DNA of 64,000 nt from Streptomyces armeniacus (GTDB lineage Bacteria; Actinomycetota; Actinomycetes; Streptomycetales; Streptomycetaceae), in contig NZ_CP031320.1 of NCBI RefSeq assembly GCF_003355155.1, positions 1,350,369-1,414,368 of the forward strand, written 5' to 3'. A program made the position numbers and the translations under genes. Positions 7,637 to 16,240 of this stretch are shown here, piece after piece. Below the pieces are notes generated by a model. That model had not been told where the DNA came from, ran no database searches, and worked only from the letters and a program-made list of their open reading frames with translations. Numbering within the stretch: position 1 is the first letter of the stretch; each line of letters starts with the position of its first letter.

Positions 7637-8509
7637 ATGACCATCGTCGTCACCACACCCACCGGCCGCGTCGGCTCCCGGGTCGTACGGCTCCTGCTGC
7701 AGGCGGGCGTACGGCCGCGGGTCCTCGTACGGGACCCGGCGCGGCTGGACGACGCGACCCGCGCGCGCGTGGACGTACGGCGCGGGGACCTGACGGACGC
7801 GGCGTTCGTACGGGAGGCGACGGCGGGGGCGCGTTCGGTCTTCTGGGTGGACCCGACGCCGCACACGTGCGCGGATCCCGTGGAGACCTCGCGGCGTACG
7901 GGTGCCGCCGTGGCGGACGCCGCACGCGCCGGGGACGTCGGACGGGTGGTGCTGCTCAGCAGCGGCGGCGCCGAGAAGCGGCACGGGGTGGGGCACATCG
8001 ACGGCCTGGCCCGGATCGAGGAGCAACTGGACGCGAGCGGGGCGGATGTGCTGCACCTGCGCTGCGGCTACTTCTTCACCAACCTCATGTTCGACCTTGA
8101 CGGGCTGGCCGACGGCGTGCTGACGACGTCGGCCGATCCGCACCAGCCGATGCCGTGGGTCGCGCCCCGCGACATCGGCGACGTCGCCGCCGCCCGCCTC
8201 CTCAGCGACGCGTGGCAGGGGCGGGTGGTGCAGGGCGTGCACGGGCCGGAGGACCTGAGCTTCACGGCCATCGCGGAGATCCTGTCCGGTGCGCTCGGCC
8301 GCCCTGTCCGGGTGCGTACGGTCACGGACGACGACGTACGCGAGACGCTGCGGGCGGCCGGTCTGCCGCCGGGCGCGGTGGAGGGGATCGTCGGGATGAC
8401 GGCCGGCACCCGCGGGCTCGTACCGGAGCAGCCGCGCGAGCTGGTCACCACGACGCCCACCACACTGGCGGGTTGGGCGTACGCGCACCTCCGGCCGCTG
8501 CTCGCCTGA
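7637..8509 (+). CDS. NmrA-like NAD(P)-binding protein
   Basis: A 290-aa atypical short-chain dehydrogenase. The Rossmann start is MTIVVTTPTGRVGSRVVRLL, a GxxGxxG variant (TPTGRVG), followed by the cofactor-selecting region VRPRVLVRDPARL. SDR-like segments VVLLSSGGAEKRHGVGH and LHLRCGYFFTN follow. Canonical Tyr-x-x-x-Lys is absent, so it may be a redox sensor or quinone reductase rather than an alcohol dehydrogenase. SD GGAAGGAA (7622-7629) supports the ATG. It is probably controlled by the divergent WYL regulator. Confidence 0.82.
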   Translation: MTIVVTTPTGRVGSRVVRLLLQAGVRPRVLVRDPARLDDATRARVDVRRGDLTDAAFVREATAGARSVFWVDPTPHTCADPVETSRRTGAAVADAARAGDVGRVVLLSSGGAEKRHGVGHIDGLARIEEQLDASGADVLHLRCGYFFTNLMFDLDGLADGVLTTSADPHQPMPWVAPRDIGDVAAARLLSDAWQGRVVQGVHGPEDLSFTAIAEILSGALGRPVRVRTVTDDDVRETLRAAGLPPGAVEGIVGMTAGTRGLVPEQPRELVTTTPTTLAGWAYAHLRPLLA

Positions 8510-8526
8510 GCCGTAAGCCGAGTCGA

Positions 8527-8540
8527 GTTCCGTACGGAAC
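8527..8540. terminator. palindrome after NmrA-like gene
   Basis: GTTCCGTACGGAAC is a perfect 14-bp palindrome 18 bp past the stop; a second CCGTACGGAAC follows at 8552-8562. It is a possible weak terminator and also an instance of the genome's CCGTACGG motif. Confidence 0.35.
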
Positions 8541-8665
8541 CGAATCGGGCGCCGTACGGAACCGCGTACCGGACTGCGAACCGGGTGAGACGGACGCGGC
8601 GCACAGTGCGTAGAGTGGCCCGCCGCAATCGATTTCAAAGGCAACAGGAACACAGGGAGTACCTC

Positions 8666-9343
8666 GTGAGCGCCGTCGTCCCCATCGCTCTCGTACTGAT
8701 CATCCTGATCCCCGTCGCCGGCATCGTCATCGGCGCGCGGCGACGCAAGAAGGTCGTGGCGGGCCTCAGCCAGACCGCCGCGTACGCCAAGCAGCGCGGC
8801 TGGCAGCGGACGGAGCCGGACCGGCAGATCACACAGCGCAGCCTGCTGCTGTACCAGGCCACGGGCAGCGCGGTGCTCAACATCCAGATCCAGTTCGCGG
8901 GCCAGCACCGCGGGCTGGCCTTCCAGGCCGCGCAGGTCGCGCGGCCGCCGTCCCCCCAACGTCCGACGGCGCAGTGGATCTCCGTGGTCTACGTGCCGCG
9001 GCCGGTGCCGGGGCCGCGGCTGCAACTGGCCGAGCAGAAGCTGTCGACGGCGACGTTCCTGCAGCGGGACACGCAGATCGGCGACCCGGCGTTCGACGCG
9101 GCCTTCCATGTCAGCGCGGAGGACGCCAACTTCGCGCGCACCGTGCTGCACGCCGGGCTGACGGGGGCGCTGACGCAGGACGCGCGGGCGCAGCAGAGCG
9201 TCGTCGCGTTCGAGCAGCAGCACCTCTTCGCGCTGCAGCACGGCGAACTGACGCCGCACAACCTCCAGGCGATGCTCGATCTGCTGGTGGACATCCACAG
9301 CAGCGTGCCGTGGCAGTCGGTGGGCTCCCCCGGTCAGTTCTGA
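8666..9343 (+). CDS. membrane-anchored conserved protein, unknown function
   Basis: A 225-aa protein with one N-terminal membrane segment (AVVPIALVLIILIPVAGIVI) followed by a basic stretch RRRKK, which places the rest in the cytoplasm. The soluble part is a mixed alpha/beta domain I do not recognise; it includes AKQRGW, IQIQFAGQHRGLAFQAAQVA and a C-terminal FEQQHLFALQHGELTPHNLQ. The GTG at 8666 is preceded by AGGGAG (8654-8659). An upstream in-frame start would add 27 very basic residues and is less likely. The stop codon lies inside a terminator hairpin. Confidence 0.7.
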   Translation: MSAVVPIALVLIILIPVAGIVIGARRRKKVVAGLSQTAAYAKQRGWQRTEPDRQITQRSLLLYQATGSAVLNIQIQFAGQHRGLAFQAAQVARPPSPQRPTAQWISVVYVPRPVPGPRLQLAEQKLSTATFLQRDTQIGDPAFDAAFHVSAEDANFARTVLHAGLTGALTQDARAQQSVVAFEQQHLFALQHGELTPHNLQAMLDLLVDIHSSVPWQSVGSPGQF

Positions 9344-9349
9344 CCGGGG
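9328..9349. terminator. hairpin overlapping a stop codon
   Basis: CCCCGGTCAG-TT-CTGACCGGGG has perfect 10-bp arms with the TGA stop inside the right arm. It lies between convergent genes and could serve both. A 15-bp direct repeat, GGTCCGGTCAGTTCC, follows at 9368-9382 and 9388-9402. Confidence 0.6.
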
Positions 9350-9394
9350 TCCGTTCCGATGCCGGCCGGTCCGGTCAGTTCCAGTCCGGTCCGG

Positions 9395-11137
9395 TCAGTT
9401 CCGGCCCAGCGACCGGGCCAGGTCGACCGCCGAGGCGATCCGTACGGCGATGTCCTCCGCGTACGTCGCGTCCGCGCGATCGAACCCACGGCGGCTCGCG
9501 CCGCGCAGGAACGTGGCGACGCCGAGCGTACGGCCGCGGCTGCGCAGCACGACGCACAGCCCGTGCACAGTGCCCTCCGGCCACTTCCGCGCGGTGGCCC
9601 AGCCCGCGATCGCGTTCCCCTCGCCCGGCCCGCCCTGCTGGCCCTGCGGCAGCGCGGACGCGGAGACCCCGCCGATGCTCGTACGGACGGAGCCGCCGCG
9701 TTCGAGCGCCTGGACGGCGGGGTGGCTGGCGCCGTAGCCGATCGGGATGCCGTGCCACACGCCCGGTTCCACGGGCGGGCACGGGCCGGGGACGGTGGCG
9801 GGCGTCGCGGCGGCCCGTACGAGGCGGGCGGGCGCGGCGTCCGCGCCGTTGCCGCCCTGTGCGGGGCCGCTCGCTCCGCCGGTGGCGCCCGCGCCGCTCG
9901 CACCGCCGACGCCCCTGCCGGTGCCGACGGCGTCCGTACGGCCCGCGCGGGCCGCCCCCTCGGTCGAGTCGCGCGCTCCGGACGCGCCGCCTGCCTCCGT
10001 ACGGTCCTGCTCCGGGCCCAGGTCGCCCGCGCCGGGCGGCGGGTCGGCCACGAGGTCGAGCAGTGCGTGGTCGGCGAAGCCCGCGAGGGCGAAGTCCAGA
10101 TGGATGGTGGCGGCCTCCATCGGGTCCTCGCACTCGGACGCGGCCCGCGCGGCGCGGTGCAGCTGGTTGTCGCGGAAGCGAAGCCGCGCGACGTCCTGTT
10201 CGTTCCGCTTGGACTGGGTGACGTCCTGGAACAGCCAGGCGACGCCGAGCGGCACCGGCTCCTCCGCCAGCGGTGAGGCCAGCCGCAGGAAGCCGCTGCG
10301 CCAGCAGCGCCGTCCGGCGCCGTTCGCGTCGTCCGGCGCGGTCGGCGCCGTGTCGGGACCGCCGCCCTCGCCGTCGCGGTCCGTCCGCAGCGTCACCCAG
10401 ATCTCGGTGGGGGCGGGCGGCGCGCCCTGCGCGAGGACGTGCTGGAGGGCGTTCTCCAGCTCCTCCAGCCCTTGGTCGAGCAGCTCGCCCAGCGGCCGTC
10501 CGAGCATCGCGGCCCGCGAGACCCGCAGCGAGCGGGCGGCGTGCACGTTGACGACGACCGGGCGCAGGTCCGCGTCGACCAGGACCACGCCCCAGGTGGC
10601 GTCCTCGAACAGCGCCTCGCTCAGCGCGATCGACCGCTCCAGGTCGATCTGGGCGTGCACCTCGCTGAACGCGCAGTACACGCCCGAGGCCTGCCCGTCG
10701 GTCCCGCTCACGCCCGAGGACTGCGTGCGCACGAGCACACGGCGGCCGTCCTTGGTGAGCAGAGCGAACTCGTGCACCTGGCGACCGGGCGCGTCCATCG
10801 CGCTGAACAGCCGGGCCTCGACATCGGGGGCGTCGGCCTTGAGCACCGCCCAGCCCGCGAGTCCGCGGCGGCCGACGGCCTCCTCCTGGGTCCAGCCGAG
10901 GATGCGTTCCGCCTCGCGGTTCCAGTGGGTGACGACGCCGTCGGCGTCGAAGGCGCAGAGGGCGGCGTCCATGCCGTCCAGCAGTGCTGCCAGCAGAAGT
11001 TCGTCGTCGGCGCCACCGCCTCCGGCCTTGTCGCCGCCCGCCCGGCCGCCCGCGCCTGACGCACCGGCTCCCGGCGCGGCACCCCCTCCGCCGCCTGAGG
11101 CGGAGTGTTCGGAGTGGGTCTCGGACTGAGCAGTCAC
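9395..11137 (-). CDS. PAS-PAS-GAF sensory protein without output domain
   Basis: A 580-aa cytoplasmic sensor. After a Gly/Ala-rich leader come PAS 1 (about 45-165; DAALCAFDADGVVTHWNREA, RILGWTQEEAVGR), PAS 2 (about 168-330; GVVLVDADLRPVVVN and a PAC end, GVAWLFQDVTQSKRNEQ) and a C-terminal GAF domain (about 345-580, with VHGLCVVLRSRGRTLGVATF). A Gly/Thr/Ala linker splits the GAF region. Streptomyces relatives usually end in a PP2C phosphatase or kinase; none is present, so it may act through a partner. The GTG at 11137 has GGGGG upstream; a longer start at 11185 is possible. Confidence 0.8.
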   Translation of the reverse strand: MTAQSETHSEHSASGGGGGAAPGAGASGAGGRAGGDKAGGGGADDELLLAALLDGMDAALCAFDADGVVTHWNREAERILGWTQEEAVGRRGLAGWAVLKADAPDVEARLFSAMDAPGRQVHEFALLTKDGRRVLVRTQSSGVSGTDGQASGVYCAFSEVHAQIDLERSIALSEALFEDATWGVVLVDADLRPVVVNVHAARSLRVSRAAMLGRPLGELLDQGLEELENALQHVLAQGAPPAPTEIWVTLRTDRDGEGGGPDTAPTAPDDANGAGRRCWRSGFLRLASPLAEEPVPLGVAWLFQDVTQSKRNEQDVARLRFRDNQLHRAARAASECEDPMEAATIHLDFALAGFADHALLDLVADPPPGAGDLGPEQDRTEAGGASGARDSTEGAARAGRTDAVGTGRGVGGASGAGATGGASGPAQGGNGADAAPARLVRAAATPATVPGPCPPVEPGVWHGIPIGYGASHPAVQALERGGSVRTSIGGVSASALPQGQQGGPGEGNAIAGWATARKWPEGTVHGLCVVLRSRGRTLGVATFLRGASRRGFDRADATYAEDIAVRIASAVDLARSLGRN

Positions 11138-11255
11138 CTGGCACCCCCAGCTGGACGACGCCTGCTGCGACTCTGCGGCACGCACGGATCATTCAACTCG
11201 AACGTGACTCAGGGCACACCAGGTTCGCGCAAATTGTTGTCGCCCCGAAATTCGC

Positions 11256-11285
11256 TTGCGGGAGTTCGCACCCACTGCCTAGCGT
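11256..11285 (+). promoter_or_regulatory. promoter of short transcript
   Basis: TTGCGG (11256-11261), an 18-bp spacer and TAGCGT (11280-11285) form a sigma-HrdB-like promoter. Transcription would begin near 11292, just upstream of a strong SD and a 12-codon ORF. Confidence 0.5.
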
Positions 11286-11291
11286 GCGGAG

Positions 11292-11510
11292 TACACGAGA
11301 AGGGAGGTGGTTCGGACAGATGTATGACAACCGGACGCGTGAGGTGACTGCGGCCTAGGGGCCGTCGTCACAGCGTGACGCCGGCTCTGCCGGCCAATCC
11401 CATTGCAGTCACCCGGCCCGCGGGCCCGTCGGACTCGTCCGACCGGCGCCCTTCCGCAGCTGCCGAGGCTCCGGCCTCGCCGGCAGGGAGGGAGCAGCCC
11501 GCGGGCTGTC
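11292..11510 (+). ncRNA. candidate structured short RNA
   Basis: The predicted transcript contains GTGAC (11344), GTCAC (11367-11371), GTGAC (11375-11379) and GTCAC (11408-11412). Thus 11375-11379 can pair either with the copy just before it (loop AGC) or with the copy after it, enclosing GCCGGC-TCT-GCCGGC. A perfect stem, CAGCCCG/CGGGCTG (11495-11508), ends the region and could terminate it. The 11138-11606 gap holds nothing else I recognise. Confidence 0.4.
11320..11358 (+). CDS. 12-codon leader-type peptide
   Basis: The peptide MYDNRTREVTAA is preceded by GGAGGTGG (11303-11310), one of the strongest SD sites in the window, at a 9-base spacing from its last G. Inverted GTCAC/GTGAC stems follow immediately. 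No further plus-strand gene lies between it and pdxH, which runs the opposite way, so it is not an ordinary operon leader. It may be a free small peptide or a translated segment of a regulatory RNA. Confidence 0.45.
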   Translation: MYDNRTREVTAA

Positions 11511-11606
11511 TGCTGTCCGCACGCCGGGCGCTCCGCCCGCACCGTACGGACGGCGCCCGCTCGAAGGCAGCGCCCCGGCCCTCTCGGGGGCGGAGCCGTT
11601 CGCCCC

Positions 11607-12308
11607 TCAGGGGCAGAGCCGCTCGACGTCCCAGCCCGCGTCCGTACGGACGTAGCGCAGCCGGTCGTGCAGCCGGTTCTCGCGGCCCTGCCAGAACTCG
11701 GCCCAGTCGACCGCCACCCGGTAGCCGCCCCACTGCGGCGGTGCCGGCACGTCCTCGCCCTCCGGGTAGCGCGCGGCAAGCTCCGCGTACATCCGGTCCA
11801 GCTCCTCCCGCGCGGCCACGCGTGAGGACTGTTCGCTCGCCCAGGCGCCCAGCTGGGAGCCGTGCGGGCGGGTACGGAAGTACGCGGCGGTCTCGTCGCG
11901 TCCGATGCGCTCCGCGCGGCCGGAGACGATCACCTGCCGGGCCACCCCGTGCCACGGGAAGAGGAGCGAGACGAGCGGGTTCTGCTCGATCTCGCGGCCC
12001 TTGCGGGAGCCGTAGTTGGTGAAGAAGACGAAGCCGCGCTCGTCGTACTGCTTCAGCAGGACCGTACGGGAGCTGGGGCGGCCGTCGGCGTCCGCTGTCG
12101 AGAGGACCATCGCGTTCGGCTCGTGCAGGCCGCTCGCGGCAGCCTCCTCGAACCACCGGGTGAACTGTGCGAACGGTTCGGGCGCGAGCTCCTTCTCGCT
12201 GAGCCCCTGCGCGCGGTACCGGGCGCGCATGACGGCGGGGTCGAGGGTGGGCTCGCCCGCGAGGGCGCGGGCGCGGGCTTGGGCGTCATCGGCGTGTGGC
12301 ACGCGCAT
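11607..12308 (-). CDS. pdxH: pyridoxamine 5'-phosphate oxidase PdxH
   Basis: A 233-aa FMN enzyme that makes pyridoxal 5'-phosphate from pyridoxine- or pyridoxamine-5'-phosphate with O2. The family pattern is clear: [35 protein letters not shown] (FMN binding), [35 protein letters not shown] (phosphate-binding Arg/His) and the C-terminal [14 protein letters not shown] with the substrate-binding R-H-D-R. The ATG at 12308 has no good SD; TACGAC lies 6 nt upstream, so transcription may be leaderless. It is divergent from citrate synthase. Confidence 0.95.
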   Translation of the reverse strand: MRVPHADDAQARARALAGEPTLDPAVMRARYRAQGLSEKELAPEPFAQFTRWFEEAAASGLHEPNAMVLSTADADGRPSSRTVLLKQYDERGFVFFTNYGSRKGREIEQNPLVSLLFPWHGVARQVIVSGRAERIGRDETAAYFRTRPHGSQLGAWASEQSSRVAAREELDRMYAELAARYPEGEDVPAPPQWGGYRVAVDWAEFWQGRENRLHDRLRYVRTDAGWDVERLCP

Positions 12309-12682
12309 ATCTTGTCGTATCGGCGACGGGCGACGCTCGAGTGTTCCCGCTCTTCTCCCTGCGTACACCTGATGGAGAGGGATCGCGGAGTGTGCCTCAT
12401 GTCACCGCCCCCCGCATGTGGCGAACCCGCCAAAATCGCTTCCCGACCGCTGTGGCCTCCGGACACCGCGCGTTATCGTGTCCGTCCGGCCGAGCTGGGT
12501 GACCACCAGCCGCACGGGGCAAGACCGGGGTGACGGGCCCGGTCCGCGAGCCATCCCACACGGCGGCGGAAGCGTCCGTACCTCCCAGAAACCAGAGCTG
12601 AGGCTGACCGACCGACCCCTGGTCACCAGTCGTCGTCGACCTGTCGGCAGCACCTGCCGGCACCACCACGAGGAGCCGCCTG

Positions 12683-13783
12683 ATGTCCGATTTCGTACCC
12701 GGACTAGAGGGAGTCGTCGCGTTCGAGACCGAGATCGCGGAACCCGACAAGGAGGGCGGCGCACTCCGCTACCGCGGTGTGGACATCGAGGATCTCGTCG
12801 GCCACGTCTCGTTCGGGAACGTCTGGGGCCTGCTGGTCGACGGCGGCTTCAACCCGGGGCTGCCGCCCGCCGAGCCGTTCCCCATCCCCGTCCACTCCGG
12901 TGACATCCGGGTCGACGTGCAGTCCGCGCTCGCGATGCTCGCCCCCGTCTGGGGCCTGAAACCGCTGCTGGACATCGACGAGGCGCAGGCGCGGGACGAC
13001 CTGGCGCGTGCGGCCGTGATGGCGCTGTCGTACGTCGCGCAGTCCGCGCGCGGGCAGGGCCTGCCGATGGTGCCGCAGAAGGAGATCGACAAGGCGGACA
13101 CGATCGTGGAGCGCTTCATGAAGCGCTGGCGCGGCGAGCCCGACCCGAAGCACGTCGCCGCCGTCGACGCGTACTGGACCTCGGCCGCCGAGCACGGGAT
13201 GAACGCCTCCACGTTCACCGCCCGTGTCATCGCCTCGACCGGCGCGGACGTCGCCGCCTCGCTGTCCGGCGCCGTCGGCGCCATGTCGGGCCCGCTGCAC
13301 GGCGGCGCGCCTTCGCGGGTGCTCGGCATGATCGAGGAGATCGAGCGTACGGGCGACGCGACCGGCTTCGTGAAGCAGCAGCTGGACCGCGGCGAGCGGC
13401 TGATGGGCTTCGGGCACCGCGTGTACCGCGCGGAGGACCCGCGTGCCCGGGTGCTGCGGCGTACGGCCAAGGAACTGGACGCGCCGCGGTTCGAGGTGGC
13501 CGAGGCGCTGGAGAAGGCCGCCCTGGACGAGCTGCACAACCGGCGTCCGGACCGCATCCTCGCCACCAATGTGGAGTTCTGGGCGGCGATCGTGCTGGAC
13601 TTCGCGGAGGTCCCGGCGCACATGTTCACCTCGATGTTCACCTGCGCCCGTACGGCGGGCTGGTCGGCGCACATCCTGGAGCAGAAGCGGACGGGGCGGC
13701 TCGTACGGCCCTCCGCGCGCTACGTCGGGCCGGGGCCGCGCGACCCGCGCCAGGTCGACGGGTTCAGCGACACGGCGCGCTGA
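12683..13783 (+). CDS. citrate synthase, type II-like, Asp-to-Glu variant
   Basis: A 366-aa citrate synthase that would condense oxaloacetate with acetyl-CoA. The catalytic histidines are His206 (GPLHGGAP) and His245 (MGFGHRVY). The residue matching the catalytic Asp (pig Asp375) is Glu298 in NVEFWAA, where most enzymes have NVDF. The C-terminal substrate arginine is in RPSARYVGP. It is shorter than the main Streptomyces enzyme and is probably a second citrate or methylcitrate synthase. SD GAGGAG precedes the ATG. The 374-bp gap before it carries the divergent promoters; TATCGT at 12474-12479 is a possible -10. Confidence 0.88.
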   Translation: MSDFVPGLEGVVAFETEIAEPDKEGGALRYRGVDIEDLVGHVSFGNVWGLLVDGGFNPGLPPAEPFPIPVHSGDIRVDVQSALAMLAPVWGLKPLLDIDEAQARDDLARAAVMALSYVAQSARGQGLPMVPQKEIDKADTIVERFMKRWRGEPDPKHVAAVDAYWTSAAEHGMNASTFTARVIASTGADVAASLSGAVGAMSGPLHGGAPSRVLGMIEEIERTGDATGFVKQQLDRGERLMGFGHRVYRAEDPRARVLRRTAKELDAPRFEVAEALEKAALDELHNRRPDRILATNVEFWAAIVLDFAEVPAHMFTSMFTCARTAGWSAHILEQKRTGRLVRPSARYVGPGPRDPRQVDGFSDTAR

Positions 13784-13808
13784 ACGGGGCGGCGGGCGGC
13801 CCGGCGTC

Positions 13809-13829
13809 GTACGCCCCCACACGGCGTAC
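13809..13829. terminator. hairpin between convergent genes
   Basis: GTACGCC (13809-13815) pairs with GGCGTAC (13823-13829) around a 7-nt loop. It lies between the citrate synthase and symporter stops and could act in both directions. Confidence 0.4.
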
Positions 13830-13886
13830 GCGGAGCGGACGCCGCCCCGCCCGGCCCGCGCCCGCCCGGGCCCCGGCCGTCCGCGG

Positions 13887-15443
13887 CTAGGCGGGCGCGT
13901 CCGGCACTGGCGTACCGGCCTCCGTCTCGGCCTCCGGCCGCTCCCGTACGGCTGCCGCGCCGTCGCCCGCCGCCGGCGGGTCGGTGTTGAGCGAGTCGAT
14001 GAGCGCGTCGCGGTCGCTGTTCCCGTCGGGGCGTACGAGCGCGATGCCGATGTACAGCAGCAGGGACGTGACGAGCGGCAGGCCGACGATGGCGGCCTCG
14101 GACTGGCCGTCCATGCCCCACTTCACGACCGTCCACACGCCCATCCCGCCGGCCCAGGAGACGAGGGCGGCGAGCGGCCCTGCCTGCCGGAACCAGGGCA
14201 GCATGCCCAGCATCAGCGGGATGGAGATCGGGCCCATGGTCGCGGCGACCATGGAGACGACGACGTCGAGTACGAAGCCCTCGCCGCCCGTAGCGATGGC
14301 GATCGTCATGCTGAAGGTGACGAAGAGGACCGTCGTCACGCGCGCGAACGTCAGCTGGGCGCGCTCCGTCAGCGATTTGACCTTGGGTACGAGCACGGGC
14401 GCGATGTCGCGGGTGATGACGGCGGTGATGACGTTGGTGTCGGAGGCCACCATGGACATGGTGTTGGAGAAGAACCCGGCCAGCAGCAGTCCGATCAGCC
14501 CGGCGGGGAGGAGCTCCTGGGCCATCTCGATGTACGACTGCTCGGAGTTCTCCAGGCCGGGCACGATCAGCGGCGCGGCGAACATCGGGAGGAAGACGAT
14601 GAACGGCCACACCAGCCACAGCCCGCTGGACAGCAGCGCGGAGCGCCTGGCCTGGGAGCCGCTGGGCGCGGACATGTAGCGCTGCGCCAGGTTCCACATG
14701 CCGCCGTTGTACTCGAAGGTCTTCACCAGCAGGAACGCCATGATCAGCGTCGTGGACACCGGTCCGGCGACCGGGTCGGAATGGCCCTCCGGGAGGTCGT
14801 CCCACATCGTCCACAGCGAGGAGAAGCCGCCGAGCTCGCTCATGACGGCGAACAGCATGGTGAACCCGGCGAGCAGCTGGATCACGAACTGCCCGAAGTC
14901 CGTGAGGACGTCGGCCCACAGCCCGCCGACGGCCATGTACGCCATCGTCGCGACGCCGGTGAGCCCGATGCCCCAGGCCATCGGGATGTCCGCGAAGCCC
15001 TGGAGCAGTACGGAGATCGCGACCCACTTGGCCGCGATGTCCACGACCTTGAGCGCGGCGCCGCTGTATGCGAGGACCTGCTGGGTGGGCAGGTCGTAGC
15101 GCCGCGCGAGGTACTCCAGCGGGGACTTCACGTCGTGCTTGGCCCGCAGCCGGTTCCAGCGCGGCGCGAACAGGAAGGCGCCGACGCCGATTCCGAGCCC
15201 GATGGTCAGCGCCCACCAGATGTAGACGGTGAGCCCGTGGTCGTACGCGATGGCCGCGAAGGCGACGAACATGACGGCGCTGTAGCCCGACACGTGGTGC
15301 GAGATGCCGGACAGCCACCAGGGGATGCGGCCGTCGCCGGTGAAGAAGTCGGCGATGGTCTTGACCCGTTTCTTCGACCACCAGCCGATCGCGACCATCA
15401 CGAAGAAGTAGGCACCGATCACGATCCAGTCGACGACGGACAT
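13887..15443 (-). CDS. sodium:solute symporter family transporter
   Basis: A 518-aa inner-membrane carrier of the SSS family with about 13 transmembrane helices. It starts MSVVDWIVIGAYFFVMVAIGWWSKKR and carries the SSS signature region DFFTGDGRIPWWLSGISHHVSGYSAVMF, where sugar and solute symporters have GGR. LSG-x-YSAV supplies likely Na+ ligands. The C-terminus is a short Asp/Glu-rich cytoplasmic tail. It is probably a sugar or organic-acid importer; the substrate is unknown. A perfect 7-bp inverted repeat just before the start suggests control by a GntR-, LacI- or DeoR-type repressor. No regulator is adjacent. Confidence 0.88.
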   Translation of the reverse strand: MSVVDWIVIGAYFFVMVAIGWWSKKRVKTIADFFTGDGRIPWWLSGISHHVSGYSAVMFVAFAAIAYDHGLTVYIWWALTIGLGIGVGAFLFAPRWNRLRAKHDVKSPLEYLARRYDLPTQQVLAYSGAALKVVDIAAKWVAISVLLQGFADIPMAWGIGLTGVATMAYMAVGGLWADVLTDFGQFVIQLLAGFTMLFAVMSELGGFSSLWTMWDDLPEGHSDPVAGPVSTTLIMAFLLVKTFEYNGGMWNLAQRYMSAPSGSQARRSALLSSGLWLVWPFIVFLPMFAAPLIVPGLENSEQSYIEMAQELLPAGLIGLLLAGFFSNTMSMVASDTNVITAVITRDIAPVLVPKVKSLTERAQLTFARVTTVLFVTFSMTIAIATGGEGFVLDVVVSMVAATMGPISIPLMLGMLPWFRQAGPLAALVSWAGGMGVWTVVKWGMDGQSEAAIVGLPLVTSLLLYIGIALVRPDGNSDRDALIDSLNTDPPAAGDGAAAVRERPEAETEAGTPVPDAPA

Positions 15444-15457
15444 CAGCGACCTTCCTG

Positions 15458-15477
15458 TTGTTCACCAACATGAACAA
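15458..15477. promoter_or_regulatory. operator-like palindrome before symporter
   Basis: TTGTTCA-CCAACA-TGAACAA has perfect 7-bp arms and ends 14 bp before the symporter ATG. A related dyad, GGCTGAACAGCTC, is at 15487-15499. AT-rich symmetry of this kind is rare in this GC-rich sequence. Confidence 0.5.
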
Positions 15478-15643
15478 GCACCAGAGGGCTGAACAGCTCA
15501 GGTCACAGTAGAAGTGGCCTATGGGGTCGTCAATACTCCGGACACGGCCTTCATTCACGCGTCTGAACGGATGCCCGTCCGCTGTACGCGTCTGGGTACG
15601 CGCCGGGGGTGCCGTGCGCAACTGCCGCCGCGGCGGCGGGGAT

Positions 15644-16240
15644 TCAGCGCTTCAGTACGTCGTCCAGGATCCGCGCCCACTGCGCGACGACGCGGCCGCG
15701 GCGCGCGCTGTCGTCGCTGAGCAGGTTGGCCAGGCCCAGGCCGCGCGCCATGTCCAGCAGGCCCTGCACGGTCTCCCGTACGCCCGGGGCGCGCTCGTCC
15801 GCGCCCAGCAGTTCCAGCGCCATACGGTGCGTCTCGCGCCCGATCCGCAGCTCCAGGGCGCTGACCCGCGGCCCGAGTTGGGGCTCGTACGACGCGGCCA
15901 CCCACAGCTGCAGTGCGGCGCGGAACAGCGGGCCGGTGTAGAGCCCGACGACCTCCTCGACCGCCGCGCGCGTGCTCGTCGGCGCGGGCAGGCGGCGCAG
16001 GACGGCCGAGCGCTCCTCCGCGACGTACTCGACCGCAGCCGTGAACAGGTCCTCGCGGGTGGGGAAATGGTGCTGCGCCGCGCCCCGCGAGACCCCCGCG
16101 TGCTCGGCGACGACCATGACCGTGCTGCCCGACCAGCCGCGCTCGGCGAGGCAGGTCACGGCGGACTCCAGCAGCCGCTGCCGGGTGATGCGGCTGCGGT
16201 CCTGCTTGGGAGGCGCGCCGCGCACGGTCAGCTCACCCAT
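15644..16240 (-). CDS. TetR-family regulator of the acyl-CoA operon
   Basis: A 198-aa repressor. Residues 15-65 are the TetR DNA-binding domain (RQRLLESAVTCLAERGWSGS, GVSRGAAQHHFPTREDLF). The C-terminal ligand domain resembles the TetR_C_6/AcrR group. Its start overlaps the end of the enoyl-CoA hydratase gene by 13 bp, so it is the last gene of the catabolic operon. It is a good candidate for binding the 22-bp palindrome at 26928-26949 and sensing an acyl-CoA, as AtuR does in Pseudomonas terpene utilisation. This link is inferred from context. Confidence 0.85.
   Translation of the reverse strand: MGELTVRGAPPKQDRSRITRQRLLESAVTCLAERGWSGSTVMVVAEHAGVSRGAAQHHFPTREDLFTAAVEYVAEERSAVLRRLPAPTSTRAAVEEVVGLYTGPLFRAALQLWVAASYEPQLGPRVSALELRIGRETHRMALELLGADERAPGVRETVQGLLDMARGLGLANLLSDDSARRGRVVAQWARILDDVLKR

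Noticed and set aside
13443..15473. 676-codon plus-strand frame across the symporter region
   Set aside because: It mirrors the membrane protein on the other strand and encodes a His/Asp/Gln-rich sequence without domain motifs.
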